DNA of 13,741 nt from an uncultured Clostridia bacterium. GTDB lineage: Bacteria; Bacillota; Clostridia; Oscillospirales; CAG-272. The notes under the pieces were generated by a model. That model saw only the letters and a list, made by a program, of their open reading frames with translations. It made no database searches and was not told the origin of the DNA. Below, piece after piece: positions 1 through 7,880 of this stretch. Location of the stretch: NCBI GenBank assembly GCA_905235755.1, contig CAJONA010000014.1:1-13741 (forward strand). Direction: 5' to 3'. The position numbers were made by a program, and so were the translations under genes. Position 1 is the stretch's first letter. Each line of letters opens with the position of its first letter.

Positions 1-420
1 TACGTCATGCCGATATGTATCGTCGTCGCGCTTTGGACGTCGCTGGGAACTTCGTTCCTTGCGTTTATCGGCGGTCTTCAGACGATCGACAAGGCGCAGT
101 TTGAAGCCGGCGCCGTCGACGGCATAAAGAACCGTTGGCAAGAGCTTTGGTACGTCACGCTCCCGAATATGAAGCAGCAGCTCCTGTTCGGCGCCGTCAT
201 GTCGATATCGCAGTCGTTCGGCTTCGGCGCGATAGTTACGGCGCTTGCGGGCTTCCCGAGCGTAAACTACAGCGCGCATACGATAGTCCACCATCTTGAG
301 GACTACGGCGGCCAGCGTTTTGAGGTCGGTTACGCCTCGGCTATCGCCGTGATATTGTTCGCGATAATGATCGGATCGAACTTGCTTGTAACCAAACTGC
401 TTGATAAGGTGGGACAATAA
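1..420 (+). CDS. Sugar ABC transporter permease, MalF/UgpA type (5' end cut by window)
   Basis: C-terminal 139 residues of an inner-membrane permease of a carbohydrate ABC importer (binding-protein-dependent transport family, CUT1-like). The frame is open from base 1, so the start lies outside the window. The EAA loop that docks the ATPase is visible at fragment residues 35-55 (EAGAVDG, then a conserved TLP), flanked by hydrophobic helices, and a last transmembrane helix (AIAVILFAIMIGSNLLVTKL) precedes the stop. The next gene begins 1 nt after the stop and encodes the MalG-type partner, so the two probably form a heterodimeric channel. Its substrate cannot be read from the sequence. Carbohydrate is inferred from the family and from the DUF5696 and GH20 neighbours. 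Family assignment is firm. Confidence 0.93.
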   Translation, partial: YVMPICIVVALWTSLGTSFLAFIGGLQTIDKAQFEAGAVDGIKNRWQELWYVTLPNMKQQLLFGAVMSISQSFGFGAIVTALAGFPSVNYSAHTIVHHLEDYGGQRFEVGYASAIAVILFAIMIGSNLLVTKLLDKVGQ

Positions 421-421
421 T

Positions 422-1297
422 ATGAGTAAAAAGTTAAGAACAAGAAATCATAAAGTTGTCCTCAACCGTTCGGCAGGGGGCGACGTCGGTATCACAATAT
501 TCCTCGTTATCTTCGGTGCGTTCATGTTTATCCCGATGTACTACGCAGTCGTGCAGTCGCTTAAACCGCTCGACGAGCTGTGGTACTTCCCGCCGAGATT
601 TTACGTTATAAACCCGACATTTTCAAACTTCCAGGCGATGTTCTCGTCGATGTCGACGTCGTGGGTGCCGTTCTCACGTTACATATTCAACACGGTGCTT
701 ATCTCCGTGGTCGGAACGTTCGGCAACCTCGTGTTCGGTTCGCTCGCGGCATACGCTATATGCAAAATCAAATTCCCGGGCAGAAAGACAATGTTCCGCG
801 CGGTCAAATATTCTCTCATGTTCCATGCAACGGTCGCGAGCATCGTCAACTTCATGACGATGAGCGCTCTCGGTCTGATAGATACATACTGGCCGTGGAT
901 CGTGGAGGCGTGGGGCGCAACGCTCGGTATGTTCCTTATGAAGCAGTTCATGGAGGGCAGTATCTCCGATGCGGTGCTTGAATCGGCGCGTCTTGACGGC
1001 GCGAGCGAGTTCCGCACGTATTGGACGATAGCGATGCCGATGGTAAAGCCTGCGTGGCTGACGCTTATCGTGTACTCGTTCAAAGATCTGTGGAACAAAG
1101 GCTCCTCTCCGTACGTCATGAGTGAACAGTACAAAACATTCAACTACGCGGTCCAGCAGGTCGTATCGGGCGGCGTCAGCCGTGCCGGCGTCGGAATGGC
1201 CGCCGCGGTCGTGATGATGATAGTGCCTATACTGGTATTCGTATTCTCTCAGAGCGGCATCGTCGAAACGATGGCGTCCTCTGGTATGAAGGATTAA
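422..1297 (+). CDS. Carbohydrate ABC transporter permease, MalG type
   Basis: 291-residue inner-membrane permease and likely partner of the upstream MalF-type protein. The ATG at 422 (protein MSKKLRTRNHK) is preferred to an in-frame TTG at 401 because AAGGTGGG at 406-413 sits 8 nt before it and it begins just after the upstream stop. A short basic N-terminus leads into a first transmembrane helix (about residues 25-45), then a periplasmic-type loop and further helices. The EAA loop is at about residues 187-210 (ESARLDGASEF, then AMPMVKP), the contact site for the transporter ATPase. Length is normal for the family. No ATPase gene is seen nearby, so a shared ATPase of the MsmX/UgpC type encoded elsewhere is likely (inference). 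Confidence 0.94.
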   Translation: MSKKLRTRNHKVVLNRSAGGDVGITIFLVIFGAFMFIPMYYAVVQSLKPLDELWYFPPRFYVINPTFSNFQAMFSSMSTSWVPFSRYIFNTVLISVVGTFGNLVFGSLAAYAICKIKFPGRKTMFRAVKYSLMFHATVASIVNFMTMSALGLIDTYWPWIVEAWGATLGMFLMKQFMEGSISDAVLESARLDGASEFRTYWTIAMPMVKPAWLTLIVYSFKDLWNKGSSPYVMSEQYKTFNYAVQQVVSGGVSRAGVGMAAAVVMMIVPILVFVFSQSGIVETMASSGMKD

Positions 1298-1308
1298 GGA
1301 GGGCAGAT

Positions 1309-3429
1309 ATGAAAAAACTTTGTAGGATACTTGCTCTCGCGTTCATAATGTTATTTATGTTCAGCGTCGGCGCACAAGCCGCCAGCGCTCCGTACACGAC
1401 ATATACGTACGATATAAATGAGAATGTGCTTCCGTCGCCTCACGCGTACGTGCCGGACAAGAAAGTGACTAATTTCGATATGAATATGGACACTCCGCTG
1501 AAAGATCCGCGAGACATATTCGTCGATGATAATCACAATATCTACATCGCCGACAAGGGCAATGCCAGAGTCGTCGTATGCAATTCGGAATTTGTGTATC
1601 AATTTGAAATAACGAGTTTTGTCAACTCCGAGGGCGTTCCCGACGCACTCGCGGATCCTCAGGGACTTTTCGTCACGGATGAGTACATCTACGTCTGCGA
1701 CACGTCCAAGGCGAGAGTAGTCGTGTTCACGCTCGACGGTGACTTCGTCAAGATAATATATTCTCCAGACGCCGAAATCATGGGCACGGACACGTCGTTC
1801 CAGCCTGTTTCGATAGCTGTCGACAAGGCGGGAAGAATGTATATCGTGTCGTCTCAGACGTATTCCGGTATTTTCTCGTATGACGAGGACGGCAATTTCG
1901 AGAGCTTCATCGGTTCTCAGAAAACTGCTGTGAGCTGGATAATCAAGCTCAGAAGATTCTTTTTCCCCAATTCCGTTATAGACGAGGATGTTACGATAGG
2001 TTATAACAGATGTACGGTCGATGAAAACGGATTCGTATGGGCTACGGTAGACACGAGTCAGGACTCGAATATATTTGAAGACGCTATAAGATCGTTTGAC
2101 GAGGACTTCGCTCCGATAAAGAGACTTAACGTCTCCGGCTCCGACGTAATGTTGCGTTCCGGCTTCGCTATGCCGGCAGGCGAGCTTTCGTTCATGTCGT
2201 CGAACTTCGGCGGCACGGGCGTATCGCAGCTTGCGGACATAGCTCTCGGACCGAACGGAATGTGGGCTGTAATAGACTCCACTCGTTCGAGAACTTATGT
2301 ATACGATCAGAACGGCGTGCTCTTGTTTGCGTTCGGCGACGTCGGAACGCAGCTCGGCAATCTGTCAAGAGCGGCGGCAATAACGTTCTTTGACAGCGAC
2401 ATCTACATACTCGACTCAGATAAGAACGCCGTCACGATATATAAACGTACAGAGTATGGCGATCTTATAAATCAGGCTTTGTACGACGACATAAAGCGCA
2501 ATTATGAAGAGGCGCAATATGACTGGGAGCAGATACTGAAATATAACGTAAACTGCGACTCGGCATACGTCGGCGTGGGCAAGAACCTCATGCGCAACGG
2601 AAAATATGACGCTTCATTGGAATACTTCAAATCGGCATACGACACCACCGATTACTATGACGCATATAAGCAGGTCAGAAAACAGTGGATCAGCAAATGG
2701 ATATGGGTAGTTCCGATAATCATAATCGTTCTTGTCGTGCTGCTTGTCAAGGGACTGAAATATGTCAGCAAGCGCAATACGGAGGGAGCGACAAAAACGG
2801 GCAAGCGCACCTTCGGCGAGGAGATAATGTTCGGATTCCACATTATTACGCACCCGTTCGACGGCTTCTGGGATCTTAAACACGAAAAACGCGGCTCTGT
2901 ACGCGGCGGTCTGTTCTGGCTCGCCATGGCGACGCTGACGTGCGTATACCAGACAGTCGGCGCATCTTGGATGTATAATCCCGGAAAGGATACGGCAAAT
3001 CCGTTCTACCTTATGGCGACTGTGCTTGTGCCTGTGATATTGTTCATCGTCGGCAACTGGTGTCTGACGACGCTGTTCGACGGTGAGGGCACATTTAAAG
3101 ATATATTCATAACTACGTCATACTCGCTTGTGCCGTTCGTAATACTCGGCATACCGTCGACGCTCCTTACGAATATACTCACCGCCGACGAGGTCGCAAT
3201 AGTTACGCTTCTTCAATCTATCGCTCTTATCTGGGTTGGCTTCCTGCTGTTCTTCGGCATAATGACGACTCACGGATACAGCACGGGCAAAAACTTCCTG
3301 ATGGTGCTGGCGACGATCATTGCGATGATTTTCATAGCGTTCATCGTGATGCTGTTCTCAAACCTCGTTACGAGGATGGTCAGCTTCGTAGGCGAGATCA
3401 TAACAGAGATCTCGTACCGCTCTTATTGA
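1309..3429 (+). CDS. NHL-repeat / TPR-like / YIP1-domain membrane protein
   Basis: 706-residue exported membrane protein. Residues 1-24 form a signal peptide (basic start, hydrophobic core, AQA cleavage motif). About 50-390 hold NHL-type beta-propeller repeats, for example DPRDIFVDDNHNIYIADKG, DPQGLFVTDEYIYVCDTSKA, LADIALGPNGMWAVIDS and AAAITFFDSDIYILDSDKN. About 390-455 contain paired helices resembling one or two TPRs. One transmembrane helix lies at about 464-485, then a basic linker, then a five-helix membrane region at about 533-690 resembling the YIP1 family. Predicted topology: propeller and TPR outside, YIP1 part in the membrane. AAGGAGGG at 1296-1303 overlaps the preceding stop and drives the ATG. 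Role unknown. Position between two permease pairs and beside a secreted DUF5696 protein suggests assembly, sensing or coupling in sugar uptake (inference). Domain calls are from sequence pattern; the YIP1 call is the less certain. Confidence 0.85.
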   Translation: MKKLCRILALAFIMLFMFSVGAQAASAPYTTYTYDINENVLPSPHAYVPDKKVTNFDMNMDTPLKDPRDIFVDDNHNIYIADKGNARVVVCNSEFVYQFEITSFVNSEGVPDALADPQGLFVTDEYIYVCDTSKARVVVFTLDGDFVKIIYSPDAEIMGTDTSFQPVSIAVDKAGRMYIVSSQTYSGIFSYDEDGNFESFIGSQKTAVSWIIKLRRFFFPNSVIDEDVTIGYNRCTVDENGFVWATVDTSQDSNIFEDAIRSFDEDFAPIKRLNVSGSDVMLRSGFAMPAGELSFMSSNFGGTGVSQLADIALGPNGMWAVIDSTRSRTYVYDQNGVLLFAFGDVGTQLGNLSRAAAITFFDSDIYILDSDKNAVTIYKRTEYGDLINQALYDDIKRNYEEAQYDWEQILKYNVNCDSAYVGVGKNLMRNGKYDASLEYFKSAYDTTDYYDAYKQVRKQWISKWIWVVPIIIIVLVVLLVKGLKYVSKRNTEGATKTGKRTFGEEIMFGFHIITHPFDGFWDLKHEKRGSVRGGLFWLAMATLTCVYQTVGASWMYNPGKDTANPFYLMATVLVPVILFIVGNWCLTTLFDGEGTFKDIFITTSYSLVPFVILGIPSTLLTNILTADEVAIVTLLQSIALIWVGFLLFFGIMTTHGYSTGKNFLMVLATIIAMIFIAFIVMLFSNLVTRMVSFVGEIITEISYRSY

Positions 3430-3448
3430 TCACGGAAAGGAGAATAAA

Positions 3449-6400
3449 ATGAAAGTTAAAAAACTTATATCAATTGCGCTCGCAGCGCTTATGCTCATTT
3501 CATCTCTGACCGTGTCGGTGTTCGCACTCGAAAGCGCGGTCGACTCCGAGGATAATTTCTACCATTATTATACCGACACGTATGCGACTCAGCAGGCGAA
3601 GGTCGATACGATGACCAAGATGTATGAAAACGACATGTTTGAGATGTATTTCGACACCGATTCGGGCGAATTTGCCTTGAAAAACAAGAAAACGGGCGAG
3701 TACACGTTCTCAAACCCGTATGATCTCAATGAAACGACGATATCGACAAACCTTGCGAAAAACGCATTGCTGTCACAGATCCTTATAGAATATGAGGATA
3801 CACTTACCGGCACGCCGGCGTACCTTTCGAGCTTCGGAAGCGCGGCGACAGAGGAACAGCTTGCGTTCAAAACGCTTACAAACGGCGTCCGTGTCGAGTA
3901 CGCGCTCGGCACGGTTGAATCGAAACGACTTATCCCCATATGGATAACCGACGCGAGTTTTGAAAATAAGATCCGTGACGTTTTGCGGGATTCGGTCAGC
4001 ATCATGTCCGATGCCGAAAAAACGACGTATAACAAAATGACAAACGGAACTTATTACAAAAAATACGATCAGACCGATCCGGCAAACTCGCTCATGATCG
4101 AGCTTTGGAGACAGGAATATCCGTGTCTTGACAAAAACCACGATATGGTGATATACGTCTTCCAGGGTACAGAGCGTGTCAAATCTCAGGTCGAGAAACT
4201 CATTCGTAAATACTGCACGTCTTACACGTACGACGAACTTGAAGCAGACCACGACGAAACGGGATATGAGGCGAACGAAAAGGAACTCCCGCTCTTCCGC
4301 CTCGCTGTCGAGTATACGCTCGACGACGTCGGACTTACGGCGACTGTCCCCGCAAAATCAATAAGATATAACAGCACAAACTACAATCTGCTGACGATCG
4401 TCCTCCTGCCGTATTTCGGATGCACATCCGTCGTCGACACGGGCAACGTATCGCGCACCGGAGGGTATATATTCATACCGGACGGCAGCGGCACGCTTCT
4501 TGAATATTACGACGCTTCCGGAGCCATAAACACAGGCACGCAGGGAACCGGCGTTATGTACGGTCAGGACTTTGCCAAGGTACAGCTTCAAAGCGGATCG
4601 GCAAACGCCGAAAGAGCGAAAGTGCCGGTGTTCGGACTCACAGAGGAATATGATGTGACGTACACGACGGCGCGTATCAACCGTCCGCCAAAGACTGAGA
4701 TAAAATCGTATTCTCGCGGTTATGTCGGCATAATCCTCGAAGGCGAGACGTTTGCGAGCATAACGGCAAACCTCGGACAGATGGCTTGGTCGAACCTTGC
4801 GACAATCTCGATGGATTATAACACCGTGTACACATTGTTCTCGACGACCGATGAAGACACGGTGGAAACGGGCGGAACGCTCGGATCTTCCTCGACGATG
4901 TCAACGACGATCGACACAAAATATACAGGCAACTATTCCGTAAAATATATCACGCTTTCAGATCCGGCGACGGCGGAAGCGTCCGGAGCCGATTACTATG
5001 CTCCGACATACGTCGGCATGGCAGACGCATACAGAGATTATCTGATCGAAACGGGCGCGCTTTCATCGGTGCTCGGCGCCGATACGGCAGACGAACTCCC
5101 GCTGTATGTCGAATCATTCGGCGCGATAAAGGCGTCGTCCACGTTCCTCACCTTCCCGATAACGGTCACCAAACCGCTGACCACGTTTGACAACGTGATA
5201 AGCATGATGAGCTATTTCGGTGAGAACGGAATAAAAAATCAAAAATACGTTCTCACAGGTTTCGGCAACGGAACGATGACAAAAACGTACTATCCGACGT
5301 CAGTCGATTGGGACGGAACGCTCGGCGGCAAGAGCGGGCTGAAAAAACTCATCTCGTATGCAAACGAAAACGGATATCTTATCTATCCCAACTACGATTT
5401 TATGAACGTTGAAGCATACAAGATGTCGTATTCGCTCTCAAAATACACGGCTAAGACGATGAGCGGCAGATACGCGACGATCAGAGAATACGAGTACGTG
5501 ATGCAGGACTTCGAAAGGATAGGATCCGCAAATATAGTTTCCGCAAACGCGCTTGACGAGATATACAAAAAATTCAGCCGTTCCTACAACAAATATAACA
5601 TAGGCGCTGTCGCCGCAAAGACGGTCGGCTACGAGATAAATTCCGACTTTGACAACGACGATCCGCTCATGCGCGAGGATTCAAAATACTACATATCCGA
5701 ATTCCTCAGAAGTATGAGAGAGGACAACGGCTACTTGCTCGTGTCCGGAGGAAACTCGTACACGCTGCCATACGCGACAGATATAATTGAGCTGCCGCTC
5801 GACAACAGCGGATATGCTATTTCGTCGTATTCCGTTCCGTTCCTCGGCATAGTCCTTCACGGATACAAGAACTATTCCGGCAAGGCGATAAATATGGAAG
5901 GCGATACGAAATACGCGGTGCTCAAAGCGATCGAAAACGGCGCGGGACTGTACTTCATTCTTTCATATCAAAATACAAACCTTGTAAAGACGAGTACGAT
6001 ATCCGAATACTATTCGATGAATTTCGATACTCTCAAAGATGACGTCGTCAAATATTACAAGATGGTCAACGACGCCATCGGCGATATGCAGAACGCGACG
6101 ATAACGGATCATTCGTTCCCGACAGCATACCGTATGGACACGTCGCTTGCGGCCGTTATGTTCGGTCTTGCTCAAAAGGCAAGGGACGATTACAAAACAG
6201 CAGAGCAGAACTATTTTGACATCGTTAGCGAAGTCGACACTTTGATAAGAAACTCGCAGAACGCCGACGCCAAGATAATCGAAGAGACTGCTGCTACATC
6301 GGCATACAACGCGGCAAGAAATTACCTCAAAGACGTTCAGCATTTAATTGACAGATATAATACCGGCGACGTTGTCAAAGTCACATATACGTCTGATACG

Positions 6401-6838
6401 GGCGTATCAAAGACGTTCTACATCAACTACAACACGTACAGCGTCGTTGTTGAAGGCAAAAACGGAAAAGTGTTCGTTGTAGAGCCGGAATCGTTCGTTA
6501 CGGAAGACGATATAACGTATATCGAAGACATCGTTACGACGTGCGAAAGCGTAGAGGCGTATACGGCTACAACAAAGCAGAAGGCCAATTTCGAGAGCGC
6601 ATACAGCGAACTCAAAAAAGCGCTTGACGAAAACAACACGCTGATGATCGAACGCAGAAAAGAAACGGTAGCAGCCGCTGTATCTCAAATGACGGCTGTT
6701 GACAACGTATATTCAGCAGTGCTGTCAACCGGCGAAACCGTGATAATCAACTACACATCGAAGCAGGTCACGGTAAAATTAAGCGATACCGATTACAGAA
6801 CGATAGCTTCTCAGTCGTATATCGTTATAAGCGATTGA
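3449..6838 (+). CDS. Large secreted DUF5696-type protein, possible glycan-active enzyme
   Basis: 1129-residue exported protein, the largest in the window. The signal peptide spans residues 1-26 (hydrophobic core, VFA before the cut). About 45-340 look beta-rich (FDTDSGEFALKNKKTGEY; VEYTLDDVGLTATVPAKSIR), like the sandwich domain before many glycosidase barrels. The core, about 337-850, carries conserved-looking motifs: GYIFIPDGSG (339-348), PVFGL (393-397), LYVESFG (552-558), TGFGNG (603-608), YPNYDFMNV (646-654), NSDFDNDD (731-738), GGNSY (767-771), VPFLGIVLHGY (796-806) and AIENGA (827-832). A helical region and two short beta modules (about 975-1015 and 1085-1126) follow. I recognise the DUF5696 family but no proven activity. 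A TIM-barrel glycosidase-like fold is inference from motif style and context. AAAGGAG at 3436-3442 precedes the ATG, 19 nt after the YIP1 gene. No anchor motif (LPXTG or C-terminal helix) or lipobox is seen. Confidence 0.8.
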   Translation: MKVKKLISIALAALMLISSLTVSVFALESAVDSEDNFYHYYTDTYATQQAKVDTMTKMYENDMFEMYFDTDSGEFALKNKKTGEYTFSNPYDLNETTISTNLAKNALLSQILIEYEDTLTGTPAYLSSFGSAATEEQLAFKTLTNGVRVEYALGTVESKRLIPIWITDASFENKIRDVLRDSVSIMSDAEKTTYNKMTNGTYYKKYDQTDPANSLMIELWRQEYPCLDKNHDMVIYVFQGTERVKSQVEKLIRKYCTSYTYDELEADHDETGYEANEKELPLFRLAVEYTLDDVGLTATVPAKSIRYNSTNYNLLTIVLLPYFGCTSVVDTGNVSRTGGYIFIPDGSGTLLEYYDASGAINTGTQGTGVMYGQDFAKVQLQSGSANAERAKVPVFGLTEEYDVTYTTARINRPPKTEIKSYSRGYVGIILEGETFASITANLGQMAWSNLATISMDYNTVYTLFSTTDEDTVETGGTLGSSSTMSTTIDTKYTGNYSVKYITLSDPATAEASGADYYAPTYVGMADAYRDYLIETGALSSVLGADTADELPLYVESFGAIKASSTFLTFPITVTKPLTTFDNVISMMSYFGENGIKNQKYVLTGFGNGTMTKTYYPTSVDWDGTLGGKSGLKKLISYANENGYLIYPNYDFMNVEAYKMSYSLSKYTAKTMSGRYATIREYEYVMQDFERIGSANIVSANALDEIYKKFSRSYNKYNIGAVAAKTVGYEINSDFDNDDPLMREDSKYYISEFLRSMREDNGYLLVSGGNSYTLPYATDIIELPLDNSGYAISSYSVPFLGIVLHGYKNYSGKAINMEGDTKYAVLKAIENGAGLYFILSYQNTNLVKTSTISEYYSMNFDTLKDDVVKYYKMVNDAIGDMQNATITDHSFPTAYRMDTSLAAVMFGLAQKARDDYKTAEQNYFDIVSEVDTLIRNSQNADAKIIEETAATSAYNAARNYLKDVQHLIDRYNTGDVVKVTYTSDTGVSKTFYINYNTYSVVVEGKNGKVFVVEPESFVTEDDITYIEDIVTTCESVEAYTATTKQKANFESAYSELKKALDENNTLMIERRKETVAAAVSQMTAVDNVYSAVLSTGETVIINYTSKQVTVKLSDTDYRTIASQSYIVISD

Positions 6839-6854
6839 AAGGAGGAACGCGATA

Positions 6855-7862
6855 ATGGATAATACCATACAGGAAAAAGCAACACTTCCCGCAAAGAAAA
6901 AGCATCACGGCGCGTCTTTGATGGAAAGAAGAGCAAGACTCGGTTGGGTATTTCTTGCTCCGTTTATCATAGGACTCCTTCTGTTCTACATTTCGATAGT
7001 GTTCAATACGGTGCAATTCAGCTTTGCGACTTACCACACCAATTCGATCGCACAGGGCGGCGGTTACTATCTCGAATGGGCTGGATTGGAAAACTACAAA
7101 TATGTTTTAAACGAGCTCACAATGACAAATGCGAACGGTGAAACCGTCACGTTCGTCGAGATGCTCTTTACGAGCATCGGCGGGCAGATAGTCGACATCA
7201 TCACGATAATACTGCTTTCGCTGTTCGTCGCCGTTCTGCTCAATCAGAAAATGGCGGGACGCGCGGTGTTCCGTGCGATATTCTTCGTGCCTGTCGTCAT
7301 TGGAGCAGGTATCATAGCGGAGATCGACGCGGCAGGGCAAAACGTTATCCTTGAAGCGATGTCGAGCGGCGAGATCATAGATACGGGCTCCGTCAACACC
7401 TCCGCGCTGAACGGACTGGTAAATGCGATGGATATCTCGATACTGTTCCAAAACCTCGGAATCGGTTCGGGACTTGTCGATCTCGTCGTCGGACTTGTTT
7501 CCGATATTTACGACATCATCAACCGCGCAGGCGTTCAGATGCTCATATTCCTCGCAGGACTCCAGTCCATATCACCCTCCATCTACGAATCTTGTCAGAT
7601 GGAAGGCGCGACAGGTTGGGAGACATTCTGGAAGATCACCCTGCCGATGATAAGCCCGATGATCTTGGCGAACTCAGTCTACACGATAATAGACTCGCTC
7701 ACATCGGAAAGCAATTTGCTCATGCAGAACATACTCGAAATAAACGGATATCCGGAACAGTCCGCCGCGTCAATCGTATATTTCCTTGCCGTAGCGCTCT
7801 TGCTCGGACTGGCGGCACTGATTTTGTCGAAATTTGTGTTCTATCAACGCAGAAATGACTGA
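6855..7862 (+). CDS. Sugar ABC transporter permease, MalF/UgpA type (second pair)
   Basis: 335-residue inner-membrane permease, MalF-type member of the second pair. The basic N-terminus (KKKHHGASLMERRARLG) leads into the first helix (WVFLAPFIIGLLLFYISIVF). The EAA loop is at about residues 245-268 (ESCQMEGATGWETFW, then ITLPMISP). It is longer than the usual 290-310 residues because an insert of roughly 60 residues (about 155-220: GQNVILEAMSSGEIIDTGSV, then a hydrophobic-amphipathic stretch) lies between the VPVVIGAGIIAEI helix and the GVQMLIFLAGLQSI segment. Such inserts occur in some CUT1 permeases and may shape the periplasmic side. AAAGGAGG at 6838-6845, overlapping the DUF5696 stop, supports the ATG at 6855. 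The following gene is its MalG-type partner, 18 nt downstream. Confidence 0.93.
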   Translation: MDNTIQEKATLPAKKKHHGASLMERRARLGWVFLAPFIIGLLLFYISIVFNTVQFSFATYHTNSIAQGGGYYLEWAGLENYKYVLNELTMTNANGETVTFVEMLFTSIGGQIVDIITIILLSLFVAVLLNQKMAGRAVFRAIFFVPVVIGAGIIAEIDAAGQNVILEAMSSGEIIDTGSVNTSALNGLVNAMDISILFQNLGIGSGLVDLVVGLVSDIYDIINRAGVQMLIFLAGLQSISPSIYESCQMEGATGWETFWKITLPMISPMILANSVYTIIDSLTSESNLLMQNILEINGYPEQSAASIVYFLAVALLLGLAALILSKFVFYQRRND

Positions 7863-7880
7863 GAGGGGAGGTAAAGATAA

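Noticed and set aside
401..421. TTG at 401 as start of the first MalG-type permease
   Set aside because: It would overlap the upstream permease by 20 nt and lacks a ribosome site, while the ATG at 422 has AAGGTGGG 8 nt upstream.
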